DNA of 64,000 bases from Terriglobus sp. RCC_193. GTDB taxonomy: Bacteria; Acidobacteriota; Terriglobia; Terriglobales; Acidobacteriaceae. Each line of letters opens with the position of its first letter. Position 1 is the stretch's first letter. The DNA is taken from the NCBI RefSeq assembly GCF_041355105.1, contig NZ_JBFUPK010000002.1:868001-932000 (forward strand), read 5' to 3'. Shown here in pieces: positions 54,392-62,971 of this stretch. A program made the translations under genes and the position numbers. Below the pieces are notes generated by a model. It searched no databases. It was not told where the DNA came from and saw only the letters and a list, made by a program, of their open reading frames with translations.

Positions 54392-56851
54392 GTGGCAGAA
54401 CCTACTTTGATGCGTCAGACAAGCCCCGCCGCGCTGGAATGGCCGCGCCTGCGGGAGCATCTCGCAACCCGAACACAGTCTCCCCTGGGACGCGCCCGCG
54501 TGCTGGCGCTGGAACCTACGCGCGACCTGCAGACGATCGAACGTGCACAGACCGTAACTGCGGAGATACGTCTCTTTCTGATTGCGGGTGGGGCGTTCAG
54601 CTTTCATGGCATCTTCGACGCCAAAACTCTGCTGGACAAGGCACGCATTCCCAATGCATCGCTGGAACCGCTGGAGCTTCGGCGCATTGCGGAACTCGCG
54701 GAGCATATTGCGGACTGGCGCAGCCTGATTACGGAACCGCCGGATGAGATTCGCGATCGCTGGCCGACGGTGACGACTATTTCGGAACCGGTGGTGCAGA
54801 CGAATTTCTATCGGCTGTTGCAACTGATCAGCGGCAAGATCGAGTCGGATGGTTCGCTTGCGGATTCTGCGTCGCCGGAGCTTGCGCGCATTCGCAAGGA
54901 GATGGAGCGGCAGCACAAGGCGATTGAAGAAAGTCTGCGTCGCCAGTTGCGTGCGGTCAGTGCGGAAGGCGGCGCGCAGGAAGACCTGATCACCATTCGT
55001 GGTGAGCGATTTGTGATTCCGGTGAAGACGGAGTTTCGACGTCGCGTGCCGGGTGTGGTTCATGGCACTTCTTCGTCGGGGCAGACCGTGTTCGTGGAGC
55101 CGATGGAGACCATTGAGCAGAACAACGAACTGGTGCGGCTGCTGGATGAAGAACAGCAGGAGATTCATCGCATTCTCGTTGCCATGACGCAGGCTGTGGG
55201 CGAGCAGGCGGGTTCCATTGCGCGCTCCACGGAAGTGCTTGCGGAGATGGAAGCGCATTTTGCCTATGCTCGCTTTGCGCAGGAGCTGGATTGTGTACGA
55301 CCTGTCTTCACAGACGGCAAGCCACATGGTGACGATGCCGCGTTGAGTCTTGAATCCGCGCGTCATCCACTGTTGCAACTGCGCATGCGCGAGGAACGTG
55401 CCAAGATCGTTCCGTTAACGCTCAGCCTGCCGGGTGTGGCGAAGCAGCTCATCATCAGTGGTCCGAATACTGGCGGTAAGACGGTTGCGTTGAAGACGGT
55501 TGGCTTGCTGGCGTTGATGGCGCAGGCAGGATTGCCTGTTCCTGCATCGAACGCACGATTGCCGATCTTCTCTGGTGTGTACGCAGATATTGGTGATGCG
55601 CAGTCGATTGAGCGCAACCTGTCTACGTTCTCCGCGCACATCTCGCATGTGAATGAGATTGCGCGCGAGGCGGATAACCGCGCGCTGGTGCTGCTGGATG
55701 AGCTTGGTTCGGCGACCGATCCGGAAGAGGGTGCAGCGCTGGCCGTTGCCATCAGCGAACGCTTCCTGACGCTGGGCGCGTGGAGCATCATCACAACGCA
55801 TCTCACGTCGTTGAAGATTTACGCGGCCAAACATGCGGGTGTGGCGAATGCCGCAGTTGGGTTTGATGAACGCACGCTGGCGCCGACTTACGAATTGCGC
55901 ATGGGGGTTCCCGGCGCGTCGAGCGGTATCAATATTGCGGAGCGGCTCGGGCTTGAGGCGTCGATCATCAGGGCTGCGCGTGCTTCAGTGACGACGCAGT
56001 CTGCGGACATTGCACGCTTTCTCGATGAGCTTCACACGCAGCTTACGGCGGTTGCCAAAGAGCGCAATGACCTGCGCCTGCGCGAGATGGAAGTGGAGCG
56101 CGAGAAGCGCCACCTGGAAGCCGAAGGCAAGAATGAGCAGCATAAGCGCGCACGCGAACTGGAAGGCAAACTCGCATCGTTGATGAAAGAGTTTGAGTAC
56201 CAGATGCGCGAGAGCGTGAAGTCCATTGAGGACAAGGGCGCGAAGGTGAAGGCCAATGCTGAAGCCGACCGCCGCGTTGCGCGTTTGAAGCGTGAGTTTC
56301 AGGAGAGCTTCAATCAAACGGTTGTGGCGCATGTCTCCGGTGCGGATAAGAAAGACCCCGCAGCGCAGCCGCACGTGGTGCAGTCTGTGAGCGCAGGCGA
56401 CATGGTGCGGCTGAAGTCGATGGGGCGCGATGCCAAGGTGGAGCGCATCATTGACGACCGCACGTATGAAGTGTCGATTGGCCCAATGAAAATGCGTGTG
56501 CCGAAGGATGACATTGCGCATGTCACCGTGCCCGCGCCGCGGCAGTCGCCGATTCAGCATGCGCAGAAGCGCGGCATTAAGGTGGTGGCGCGTGAGCCGG
56601 ATATGGTGCCGGGTGAGATCAACGTCATTGGCCGCACTGCGGATGAGGCTCGTGATGAAGTAGAACGTTTTCTCGATCAGGCATTTCTTGCGGGTCGGCA
56701 AATGGTGCGTGTGGTGCACGGCACGGGCATGGGAATTCTTCGTCGCAGCCTGCGCGATTACCTGCGCAAACATCCGCATGTGACCAGCATTGAAGAGCCA
56801 CCGTATAACGAAGGCGGACAAGGCGCGACGCTGGTACAGTTACGCCAGTAA
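54392..56851 (+). CDS. mutS2: MutS2 (ribosome-rescue/anti-recombination ATPase) with Smr domain
   Basis: MutS-family ATPase that suppresses recombination and, in Bacillus, splits collided ribosomes. The N-terminal core and clamp (about 1-310) lack the mismatch-reading domain. The ATPase has GPNTGGKT near residue 355, LDELGSATDPEEG (Walker B) and TTHLTSLKIYA. A long coiled coil (about 525-640) is followed by a KOW-like part and a C-terminal Smr nuclease domain (INVIGRTADEARDEVERFLD, VRVVHGTGMGILRRSLRDYL). The length of 819 is typical. The GTG start is favoured by the box at 54380; ATG 54410 is an alternative. Confidence 0.95.
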   Translation: MAEPTLMRQTSPAALEWPRLREHLATRTQSPLGRARVLALEPTRDLQTIERAQTVTAEIRLFLIAGGAFSFHGIFDAKTLLDKARIPNASLEPLELRRIAELAEHIADWRSLITEPPDEIRDRWPTVTTISEPVVQTNFYRLLQLISGKIESDGSLADSASPELARIRKEMERQHKAIEESLRRQLRAVSAEGGAQEDLITIRGERFVIPVKTEFRRRVPGVVHGTSSSGQTVFVEPMETIEQNNELVRLLDEEQQEIHRILVAMTQAVGEQAGSIARSTEVLAEMEAHFAYARFAQELDCVRPVFTDGKPHGDDAALSLESARHPLLQLRMREERAKIVPLTLSLPGVAKQLIISGPNTGGKTVALKTVGLLALMAQAGLPVPASNARLPIFSGVYADIGDAQSIERNLSTFSAHISHVNEIAREADNRALVLLDELGSATDPEEGAALAVAISERFLTLGAWSIITTHLTSLKIYAAKHAGVANAAVGFDERTLAPTYELRMGVPGASSGINIAERLGLEASIIRAARASVTTQSADIARFLDELHTQLTAVAKERNDLRLREMEVEREKRHLEAEGKNEQHKRARELEGKLASLMKEFEYQMRESVKSIEDKGAKVKANAEADRRVARLKREFQESFNQTVVAHVSGADKKDPAAQPHVVQSVSAGDMVRLKSMGRDAKVERIIDDRTYEVSIGPMKMRVPKDDIAHVTVPAPRQSPIQHAQKRGIKVVAREPDMVPGEINVIGRTADEARDEVERFLDQAFLAGRQMVRVVHGTGMGILRRSLRDYLRKHPHVTSIEEPPYNEGGQGATLVQLRQ

Positions 56852-56860
56852 GGGGTGTTT

Positions 56861-57124
56861 ATGGCGCATTGCACACATACCGACCAGATCAACGATGTCT
56901 CCCCCAACACGAATGGTTGTGAAGAATGCCTGAAGATTGGCGGGCGGTGGGTGCATCTGCGCATGTGCCTTACGTGCGGTCATGTGGGTTGCTGCGATCA
57001 GTCGGTAGGGAAACATGCTACCAAGCACTTTCACGCGACGAACCATCCCATCATCCAGTCGATTGAGCCCGGTGAAGACTGGGGCTGGTGTTACATCGAC
57101 GAAGTGATGCTCGAGTTTGCATGA
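56861..57124 (+). CDS. UBP-type zinc finger protein
   Basis: An 87-residue protein that is almost entirely a ZnF-UBP domain: CTH near the start, CEECLKIGGRWVHLRMCLTC, GHVGCCD, KHATKHFHATNHPII, then a conserved tryptophan pair in EDWGWCYIDE. Two or three zinc ions are expected. In eukaryotes the domain binds ubiquitin tails; bacterial versions have no known partner. ATG 56861 has AGGGG upstream and lies 9 bases after mutS2. Its TGA overlaps the ATG of the next gene. Confidence 0.88.
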   Translation: MAHCTHTDQINDVSPNTNGCEECLKIGGRWVHLRMCLTCGHVGCCDQSVGKHATKHFHATNHPIIQSIEPGEDWGWCYIDEVMLEFA

Positions 57125-57510
57125 GAGCGATGGAAGAGCAGCCGGACGTCGCCTCCGTCCTTGAAGAGTTGTGCATGCTGGAGCCCATCTTTCACACCCG
57201 CGCCTTTGGCGTGACGTTGGATGATTTTGCGCGGCGCATGGTGGATGATTACTGGGAGATCGGCGCCTCTGGCGCACGTTATGATCGCGCTTTCATCCTG
57301 AAGCATCTGGCTTCTGCGCCGCCGGTAGATGCGGAGGAAGCCTGCTGGGTCACCTCTGATCATGCGGTCCGCTGTCTTGCTGCGGACACTTTTCTGCTGA
57401 CATATCGGCTACAGCAGCAGGAACGCGTGACGTTGCGCTCCACGCTCTGGCGACAGGCTGAGCAGGGCTGGCAGATACTGTTTCATCAAGGGACCGTATC
57501 CCCCTCCTGA
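57121..57510 (+). CDS. SnoaL/NTF2-like protein (DUF4440-type)
   Basis: A 129-residue protein with the cone-shaped NTF2-like pattern: an N-terminal helix (SVLEELCMLEPIFHTRAFGV), DFARRMVDDYWEIGASGARY, then strands (LLTYRLQQQERVTLRSTLWR and WQILFHQGTVSP). Such small proteins bind small molecules or act as domains of enzymes; no catalytic set is evident. ATGA overlap with the zinc finger gene implies coupled translation. Confidence 0.75.
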   Translation: MRAMEEQPDVASVLEELCMLEPIFHTRAFGVTLDDFARRMVDDYWEIGASGARYDRAFILKHLASAPPVDAEEACWVTSDHAVRCLAADTFLLTYRLQQQERVTLRSTLWRQAEQGWQILFHQGTVSPS

Positions 57511-57541
57511 GTCATCGATGAAGTCGCGACGCTGAATTCTC

Positions 57542-57578
57542 TTGACGATACATATTGGTTGTATATACAACCAATATG
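57542..57578 (+). promoter_or_regulatory. Promoter with a 28-bp perfect palindrome (MarR operator)
   Basis: TTGACG (57542-57547) and TATACA (57564-57569) form a -35/-10 pair with a 16-base spacer. The -10 is embedded in a perfect 28-bp palindrome at 57551-57578, whose left half is CATATTGGTTGTAT. The TTGGTTG/CAACCAA arms are of the MarR or TetR operator type. The second gene downstream encodes a MarR protein, so autoregulation is likely. Confidence 0.8.
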
Positions 57579-57603
57579 CAAGAGAGATTGGCCGGAGGGA
57601 TGC

Positions 57604-57987
57604 GTGCGATTACTTCAGGGTATTTTAGGGTTGCTTTTTGTTCTTGGTGGGCTCGCATCTGCGCAGGCTCCATCTGTTCCCGCTGTACCTACAACGAAGG
57701 TGATTGCTATTGGCAGTGTCGTCAGCACTGCTGCTGGCGGTGCGGCGAACATCATGCCACAGGAAGTTTCGGATACGGTGCGTCTGTACCTGAGCGGCAA
57801 GATTGACCAGTGGTATGTGCGTAAGGACCAGCGTGGTGTGGTGTTTCTGATGAATGTTACCAGCACCGAGGAAGCGCACAGTCTTCTGGAGAAGTTGCCG
57901 CTGGGCGTCGCGGGCATCATGAAGTTCGATCTGATTCCGGTGGGACCGCTGAGCCCGTTGAATTACCTTCTTCCTAAGGAGAAGTGA
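57604..57987 (+). CDS. Small exported protein with YCII-like core
   Basis: A 127-residue protein starting at GTG 57604 (GGAGGG 4 bases upstream) with a signal peptide (VRLLQGILGLLFVLGGLASA). The mature part has VSDTVRLYLSGKIDQWYVRK, VVFLMNVTSTEEAHSLLEKL and LPLGVAGIMKFDLIPVGPL, similar in layout to YCII/muconolactone-isomerase-like ferredoxin folds, though the catalytic His-Asp of YCII is not obvious. It is the first gene of the MarR operon, ending 4 bases before the regulator start. Function unknown; perhaps a ligand-binding or detoxifying partner. Confidence 0.7.
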   Translation: MRLLQGILGLLFVLGGLASAQAPSVPAVPTTKVIAIGSVVSTAAGGAANIMPQEVSDTVRLYLSGKIDQWYVRKDQRGVVFLMNVTSTEEAHSLLEKLPLGVAGIMKFDLIPVGPLSPLNYLLPKEK

Positions 57988-57991
57988 AACG

Positions 57992-58396
57992 GTGTTCTGT
58001 TATTGCGCGGAGGCGCGCCGCATTTCCCGCCTGCTTACTGCGAAGTATGACGCGGCGCTGGCGCCTGCGGAGCTTACGTCGGCTCAGTTTGAAACACTCA
58101 GCGTGTTGCACGCCGTGGGCCGTTGCAGCGGACGCGTGCTGGCGCAGAGGCTTGCGGTGGATAAGACGACCCTGTCGCGCAATCTTCGCGGCATGATCGA
58201 AGCCGGTCTTGTTGTGGCTAAGGGTGCTTCGGAAGATGCGCGTCAGGTCGACTACTCGCTGACAGCAGCCGGGCGCAGGAAGTTGGCGAAGGCCCAGCCG
58301 TTATGGCAGAGGGTCCATGAAGAAACCAGCCTCCAACTTGGTTCGCATGCGGCTTCCACACAGAAAGTCCTGCAAAGGATGACCGCGGCACTGTAA
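57992..58396 (+). CDS. MarR family transcriptional regulator
   Basis: Winged-helix repressor, 134 residues, starting at GTG 57992 (AAGGAGAAG upstream). It has the dimerisation helix (ARRISRLLTAKYDAALAP), the recognition helix VLAQRLAVDKTTLSRNLRGM and the wing DARQVDYSLTAAGRRKL. Cys3 and Cys5 at the extreme N-terminus (MFCYCAEA) and a Cys near 45 leave room for thiol-based sensing, as in OhrR-type proteins; this is inference. The strong palindrome at 57551 is the probable operator. Confidence 0.9.
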   Translation: MFCYCAEARRISRLLTAKYDAALAPAELTSAQFETLSVLHAVGRCSGRVLAQRLAVDKTTLSRNLRGMIEAGLVVAKGASEDARQVDYSLTAAGRRKLAKAQPLWQRVHEETSLQLGSHAASTQKVLQRMTAAL

Positions 58397-58414
58397 CAAC
58401 ATCCGGCGAAACGC

Positions 58415-58420
58415 TAAGAT
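58415..58420 (+). promoter_or_regulatory. -10-like box TAAGAT before the aminotransferase gene
   Basis: TAAGAT ends 7 bases before ATG 58428, with no Shine-Dalgarno sequence. It follows the MarR stop by 19 bases. Confidence 0.4.
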
Positions 58421-58427
58421 TGGCTGC

Positions 58428-59594
58428 ATGAGCAAGCTGCGAACCAGCGCATCGGCGCCCATCACAGTGCAAAGCGAAATCCGAGCTATGAGCGTGTTGT
58501 GTGAACAGGTGGGCGGCATCAACATGTCGCAGGGCATCTGCGATACAGACGTGCCTGCGGTTGTGATGGAAGGCGCGAAGGCCGCGATGGACGCAGGCTT
58601 CAACATCTACACGCGGCTGGATGGAATTGCGCGTCTGCGTGATGCCGTGGCGGCGGACTGGTCGCGACGCAACGGTATACCTGTCGACCCGGAGCACGAA
58701 GTGCTCATCACCAGTGGAGCTACCGGCGCGTTTTATTGCGCGGCGCGCGGACTGCTTGATCCCGGTGATGAAGTCATCCTGTTTGAGCCAATGTATGGCT
58801 ACCACATCTACACTCTGCGTGGCCTGGGACTGGAGCCGGTGATTGCGCCGCTGGAGTATGGCACGTGGGCGCTGGATGTGGATGCGCTGCGTGCAGCGAT
58901 TACGCCGAAGACACGCGCCATTGTGCTGAATACGCCGTCGAATCCGTGCGGCAAGGTCTTCACACGCGCTGAGCTGCAGGCGATTGCAGACATCGCGATT
59001 GAGCAGGATTTGTTTGTGCTCTCCGATGAGATCTATGAACACTTCATCTATCCCGGACACACGCACATCAGCATCGCGACGCTGCCGGGAATGAAGGAAC
59101 GCACGGTTACCATCTCTGGCTTTTCGAAGACATACAGCGTGACAGGATGGCGCGTGGGTTTTTTGATTGCCGATGCGAAGTGGATACCCGCGATTGGTTT
59201 TTTCTCCGATACGGTGTACATCTGCGCGCCTGCGCCGTTTCAGCATGGTTGTGCTGCGGGGCTAGAGTTGTTGCCGCCATCGTTTTATACCGATCTTGCC
59301 GCGGAACATGATCGCAAACGTGCACAGACCGTAGCAGCGTTGCAGGATGCCGGGCTTACGCCGCACATACCGGATGGGGCGTATTACATCGTTGCGGATG
59401 CCACACCGCTGCATGGCGCCACTGCGGCAGAGAAGGCGCGTGATTTATTAGCGCGCACGGGTGTTGCGGCTGTGGCTGGTTCTGCATTCTTTCGCAAAGG
59501 TGGCGGTGAGAACCTGCTGCGTTTCTGCTTTGGCAAGCGCGATGCCGATCTGGATGAGGCATGCCAGCGGTTGCGGAGCTTATCGCGTGCCTGA
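58428..59594 (+). CDS. Class I/II aminotransferase (PLP-dependent)
   Basis: Fold-type I aminotransferase, 388 residues. The PLP lysine is in SGFSKTYSVTGWRVG (Lys at about 233); NTPSNPCGKVF and LSDEIYEHFIYPG hold the pyridoxal contacts; the substrate-carboxylate Arg is near the C-terminus (LLRFCFGKR). N-terminal INMSQGICDTDVP resembles the methionine/kynurenine aminotransferase (YbdL) group. The amino donor is not identifiable. It lies downstream of the MarR operon but appears to have its own start site. Confidence 0.87.
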   Translation: MSKLRTSASAPITVQSEIRAMSVLCEQVGGINMSQGICDTDVPAVVMEGAKAAMDAGFNIYTRLDGIARLRDAVAADWSRRNGIPVDPEHEVLITSGATGAFYCAARGLLDPGDEVILFEPMYGYHIYTLRGLGLEPVIAPLEYGTWALDVDALRAAITPKTRAIVLNTPSNPCGKVFTRAELQAIADIAIEQDLFVLSDEIYEHFIYPGHTHISIATLPGMKERTVTISGFSKTYSVTGWRVGFLIADAKWIPAIGFFSDTVYICAPAPFQHGCAAGLELLPPSFYTDLAAEHDRKRAQTVAALQDAGLTPHIPDGAYYIVADATPLHGATAAEKARDLLARTGVAAVAGSAFFRKGGGENLLRFCFGKRDADLDEACQRLRSLSRA

Positions 59595-59642
59595 ATTACT
59601 GATATGGAAAGTCCTTAGCTTCGAGAAAGAGCGCATTTGCGC

Positions 59643-59648
59643 TAAACT
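59643..59648 (+). promoter_or_regulatory. -10-like box TAAACT before the membrane hypothetical gene
   Basis: TAAACT ends 6 bases before ATG 59655. No ribosome-binding site is visible, so a leaderless transcript is likely. Confidence 0.4.
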
Positions 59649-59654
59649 GCCCGA

Positions 59655-60287
59655 ATGCTGCCCAGCCTGAAAGATCTCGAAGGATTCTTCGAGTGGTTGT
59701 TTATTGGATCGAGCCAGGTGGCGGCCTGGGGCAATATCCTCACTCTGCTCATCGTGTATTACTACACGCGCTATACCCGACGCATGATGGTAGCTACTGA
59801 GGCTACGATGCGCGCATCGCAGCGACCGCTGGTGCAGGTGATCGGGGTGCAGCGGTTTGGAGAAGAGGTCGAGGTGCAACTGCGCAATGTGGGCCACGGG
59901 CCTGCGTTGAACCTCTGCCGCTGGGTTGCGCGTCGCAGCACGGCGGCGGATGGCATTCCGCGCAGACCCGGCTTCATTGCACCGCCAAAGCACTTTGAAG
60001 AGAACTCGCATGTTGAGGTACTTGGTGCGGGTGGTGAAGAACTAATCGATTTTGAACATCGCATGGCTGCGGGCAAGGACTGGGAAGAGGTCCTGCTGAT
60101 CATTCATGCGGAGGACATTCAGGGCAACCGCTACCAGAATGCCGTAAAAATTCGCCTCAGCGAGGAAGAGAATCGCATGGTGTGGCAGAGCATGTCTGAG
60201 CAGTTGCAGGAGGACGCTATGGAGCATCCGCTGGTGCAGAAGCTGATGGCAGTGAAGAGCAATCTGCAAGAACGCATCCAACGCTAA
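59655..60287 (+). CDS. Hypothetical protein with one N-terminal membrane helix
   Basis: A 210-residue protein I do not recognise. One hydrophobic segment (about 20-38, VAAWGNILTLLIVYYYT) is followed by RYTRRMMVATEATMRASQRP, so the rest is probably cytoplasmic under the positive-inside rule. The middle part has Ig-like strands (PLVQVIGVQRFGEEVEVQLR, NVGHGPALNL) and the C-terminus is helical and acidic. A similar layout, helix then a beta-sandwich, occurs in small envelope proteins of unknown role. It overlaps the convergent peroxidase gene by 4 bases at the stops. Confidence 0.65.
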   Translation: MLPSLKDLEGFFEWLFIGSSQVAAWGNILTLLIVYYYTRYTRRMMVATEATMRASQRPLVQVIGVQRFGEEVEVQLRNVGHGPALNLCRWVARRSTAADGIPRRPGFIAPPKHFEENSHVEVLGAGGEELIDFEHRMAAGKDWEEVLLIIHAEDIQGNRYQNAVKIRLSEEENRMVWQSMSEQLQEDAMEHPLVQKLMAVKSNLQERIQR

Positions 60288-61672
60288 AGCACGCTGAGAA
60301 AGTTCACCAGGTCCTGTTTCTCGCGTTCGGTGTAATGCGCTTGATAACGGCGGTCGTAGAAATCCACCACGGCACGCAGGTTCTTCGCTGAACCCGCGGT
60401 GAAGTATGGAGCACGCGCAGGCAATGCGCGAAGTTGCTGCATCACCAACGAACCCACGTCGGCGCATTTGCCTGTGATCAATGCTCGTCCCGGATCATTC
60501 GTGTAAATCACGCGACCCAGGTAGGGATGCGGCGTCGCCTTTGCATTGCAGGTGATCTTGAATAGCGGCAGGTCTTTCTGATCGCCAGCCCACGGAAGCG
60601 ATGATGTTCCAATATCCATCCATGCCTGCGTGGTGGCTGCGCCGGTGCGGCGTTCGCTGTGACAGGTGGCGCAGGTTCCCTGTGTGGCATTGCCGTTCTT
60701 CAGATTGGCTGTCTGCGTAATGGCAAAGGTGCGTGAAGAGAAGACAGCGCTGCCGCGTTCCACGGAATGTCGGAACTCATTTTCCGGTGTGCTGGAGTTG
60801 CCTGCCCAATGGGTAAGTGTCATGCCATTGCCATCAGGCAAAGCGGCTGCGCGTGCCAGGTTCCATGAGCCAAGCAGCGCAGGCGCGCCAAAGCTGGAGA
60901 TGTCGCCGCCGGTATCGTCATGCCCCTGCGAGACAAAGACCTGTCGTTCAAAGGCAACGATGCTTTGCATGTCTTCGGCAGAGATGTTGCCATTGCCCTG
61001 CATGTGTTTGTGAAAGGCGTCCTGCGCCTGCGCTTCCAGCGTGGTGGCGCGACTGTCTGCGGTGAACGCGTCTGCTGCTTCCAGATAGCGCAGGTTCGCC
61101 GCCATGCGCGGTCTGCGGTAGATGGATACGGAAGGATACGCGGCATGCAGGCCGTATGTTCTGCCACTATTGCAACCCGTAGGATCGCGCATTACTTCCA
61201 TGCGGAACTCTGGCGTGACACCTTCGGCGGGCCATTGTTGCTGAATGCGGAAGAGTCCCTTTTCCAGCAGCAACGAATGCGAGGCGCGATCATTCTGCGG
61301 CAGGTCTGGGCAGTTGGATCCATCCACCGCGGCAAAGACTGCGTCGTGTCCGGTGGTTTGCAGCCAGCGTTCCTGCAGTTTCTCTGGCGTCACACTCATG
61401 CCATTGGAAAGCTGGTGGCATGTAATGCATCCGCGTCCGTTGGTGCCCAGCGGGCGAAAGAAGGGATGCTGTCCGGAGGTGAGGTCGCCCGCCGTGTTGT
61501 AGATGAGCAGATCGCCGCTGCTGTCCTTAAAGACCGATGAGAAAGGCATGCGTTCATTGCTGCCTGCCTCCCACCACGCGGGAGCGCCACCGTACTGGCC
61601 CATGGTGGCCAGCACAATCACTGCAATCGAAGTCGCACCGCAGACAACGGCGGCGATTCGCTTCAGACGCAT
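60284..61672 (-). CDS. Diheme cytochrome c peroxidase/MauG-like protein
   Basis: Exported protein of the bacterial diheme peroxidase (CcpA/MauG) family, 462 residues. The N-terminal anchor or signal is RLKRIAAVVCGATSIAVIV. Two heme sites are visible, CITCHQ (after GTNGRG) and CATCHS (after NATQGT). The spacing between them, about 250 residues, is wider than in classical CcpA (about 145). A third site is not present; a Cys pair (FKITCNAKA, GKCADVGS) could form a disulfide. The start is uncertain: ATG 61672 lacks a ribosome-binding site, while TTG 61693 has GAGGGG upstream. No MauG substrate gene is nearby. Confidence 0.82.
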   Translation of the reverse strand: MRLKRIAAVVCGATSIAVIVLATMGQYGGAPAWWEAGSNERMPFSSVFKDSSGDLLIYNTAGDLTSGQHPFFRPLGTNGRGCITCHQLSNGMSVTPEKLQERWLQTTGHDAVFAAVDGSNCPDLPQNDRASHSLLLEKGLFRIQQQWPAEGVTPEFRMEVMRDPTGCNSGRTYGLHAAYPSVSIYRRPRMAANLRYLEAADAFTADSRATTLEAQAQDAFHKHMQGNGNISAEDMQSIVAFERQVFVSQGHDDTGGDISSFGAPALLGSWNLARAAALPDGNGMTLTHWAGNSSTPENEFRHSVERGSAVFSSRTFAITQTANLKNGNATQGTCATCHSERRTGAATTQAWMDIGTSSLPWAGDQKDLPLFKITCNAKATPHPYLGRVIYTNDPGRALITGKCADVGSLVMQQLRALPARAPYFTAGSAKNLRAVVDFYDRRYQAHYTEREKQDLVNFLSVL

Positions 61673-61814
61673 TCGGACGGGAAGCTGCAACAAGGGATTT
61701 ACCCCTCACGCAAAGTAGATTGGAACAGCGGTACTGCAAGATATACCACCGCTGCGCAAAGAATAGTTCGTTTTGTTACCAAATAATTCGATGGGCTCGT
61801 TGCATTGCAAAAGA

Positions 61815-61846
61815 AAAGGGCGCAGCCGAAGCCGCGCCCTTTTCGT
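61815..61846 (-). terminator. Terminator of the M28 peptidase gene
   Basis: A 13-bp stem with one mismatch (AAAAGGGCGCAGC at 61815-61827 with 61832-61844) around CGAA, followed on the minus strand by a T-run. It lies 15 bases past the peptidase stop. Confidence 0.8.
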
Positions 61847-61860
61847 GTTGACGTTCCTTA

Positions 61861-62925
61861 TTACTGTGTGGGTGGGCGGCGCGTGGTGTTTGCGTCGGGT
61901 TTGCCGCCGGGGTTCCACGTTGGCTTCCACGTGGTGTCCGCCAGCCAGCGTACAGGGCCTTCCATAGAGGCAATCGCGGCGGTCATGTGCGCGAAGTCGA
62001 TGGTCTTCAACTCGTCAGAAAGCTGGTGGTAATCCGTGTGCAGGCCAAAGGAAGAAACGGTCTGCGCAATGATGCCCTGTCGTGCCAGCGCAATGTTATC
62101 GCTGCGCATGAAGAATTGTTCCTTGGGGTGCGGATCAGCCACAATGTTCGCGCCGTGCTTCGCCAGTTCAGGCCCCAGGTTGCTGCGCTCATAGCCGGTA
62201 AGCCACAGCGTGCCTTCCTTCACAGCGGCATCGGGGCGTCCGATCATCTCAAACTCCAGGTTTGCCACCAGCGATTCCAGCGGCACCGGCGGATGCGCCA
62301 GGAAACCGCGCGCGCCATATCCGCCCATCTCTTCGCTGCCAAAAAGGGCGAAGACAATGGTGCGCTTGGGCGCTTTGCCTGCGGCGAGTGTGCGAGCGAG
62401 ATTCAGCACAGCGGTAGTGCCGCTGGCATCATCGTCTGCGCCGTTGTAGATCGCATCGCCGTTCTTCGGCTCTTTCAACATGCCCAGATGATCGAGATGC
62501 GCGGTCAGCAGAATGACCTCACTCTTCAGCTTCGGATCGCTGCCGGGCAGCGTGGCGATGGCGTTCCATGTTTCCGTACGCGATGTGTCTTCAAAGGTGG
62601 CCATGCGCTGCTTCATGCGATCATTCATGCGCGATGTCAGATCGACCGGAATCTTCTGCAGAAAAGTGCCGTCGTCGCCCGCAGGTTTCAGACCAAGTCC
62701 CTCGAATACAGTCGCGCAGTATTGTGCGGCAAGATGCTCATCGCGCGTCAGGCTGCCGCGGCCATGCAGCGTATCGCTGGCAAGGAAATCCATGTCAGCG
62801 TGTACATGCACGGCAAGCGATGCGGTGTTCGGTTGAGCTGAGGGTTTTTTCGCTGGTCCGGCAGCATAGGAAGGCACAGCGGCAAACGCCGCGAGAGCAA
62901 AGGCAGTCAGAAATCTGAAACGCAT
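61861..62925 (-). CDS. Exported M28 family zinc peptidase
   Basis: Aminopeptidase-like metallopeptidase, 354 residues, with a signal peptide (RFRFLTAFALAAFAAVPSYA). The two-zinc set is complete: His in LLTAHLDHLG, bridging Asp in NGADDDASGTT, Glu pair in FGSEEMGGYGARG, an acid in NLEFEMIGRPD and His in FGLHTDYHQLSD. Its ATG has TACAGT 7 bases upstream and TTGCTC 18 bases further up, a fair promoter with no leader. Probably acts on peptides in the periplasm or outside the cell. It stands alone between the peroxidase and CobO genes. Confidence 0.9.
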   Translation of the reverse strand: MRFRFLTAFALAAFAAVPSYAAGPAKKPSAQPNTASLAVHVHADMDFLASDTLHGRGSLTRDEHLAAQYCATVFEGLGLKPAGDDGTFLQKIPVDLTSRMNDRMKQRMATFEDTSRTETWNAIATLPGSDPKLKSEVILLTAHLDHLGMLKEPKNGDAIYNGADDDASGTTAVLNLARTLAAGKAPKRTIVFALFGSEEMGGYGARGFLAHPPVPLESLVANLEFEMIGRPDAAVKEGTLWLTGYERSNLGPELAKHGANIVADPHPKEQFFMRSDNIALARQGIIAQTVSSFGLHTDYHQLSDELKTIDFAHMTAAIASMEGPVRWLADTTWKPTWNPGGKPDANTTRRPPTQ

Positions 62926-62932
62926 ACCGGAG

Positions 62933-62962
62933 ACTGTACTGTTCCGAAGACGGTAAGAGCAA
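62933..62962 (-). promoter_or_regulatory. Promoter of the M28 peptidase gene
   Basis: On the minus strand TTGCTC (62962-62957) and TACAGT (62938-62933) are separated by 18 bases, and the ATG at 62925 begins 7 bases after the -10. This is the best -35/-10 pair among the leaderless genes. Confidence 0.5.
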
Positions 62963-62971
62963 CTGTATCTG

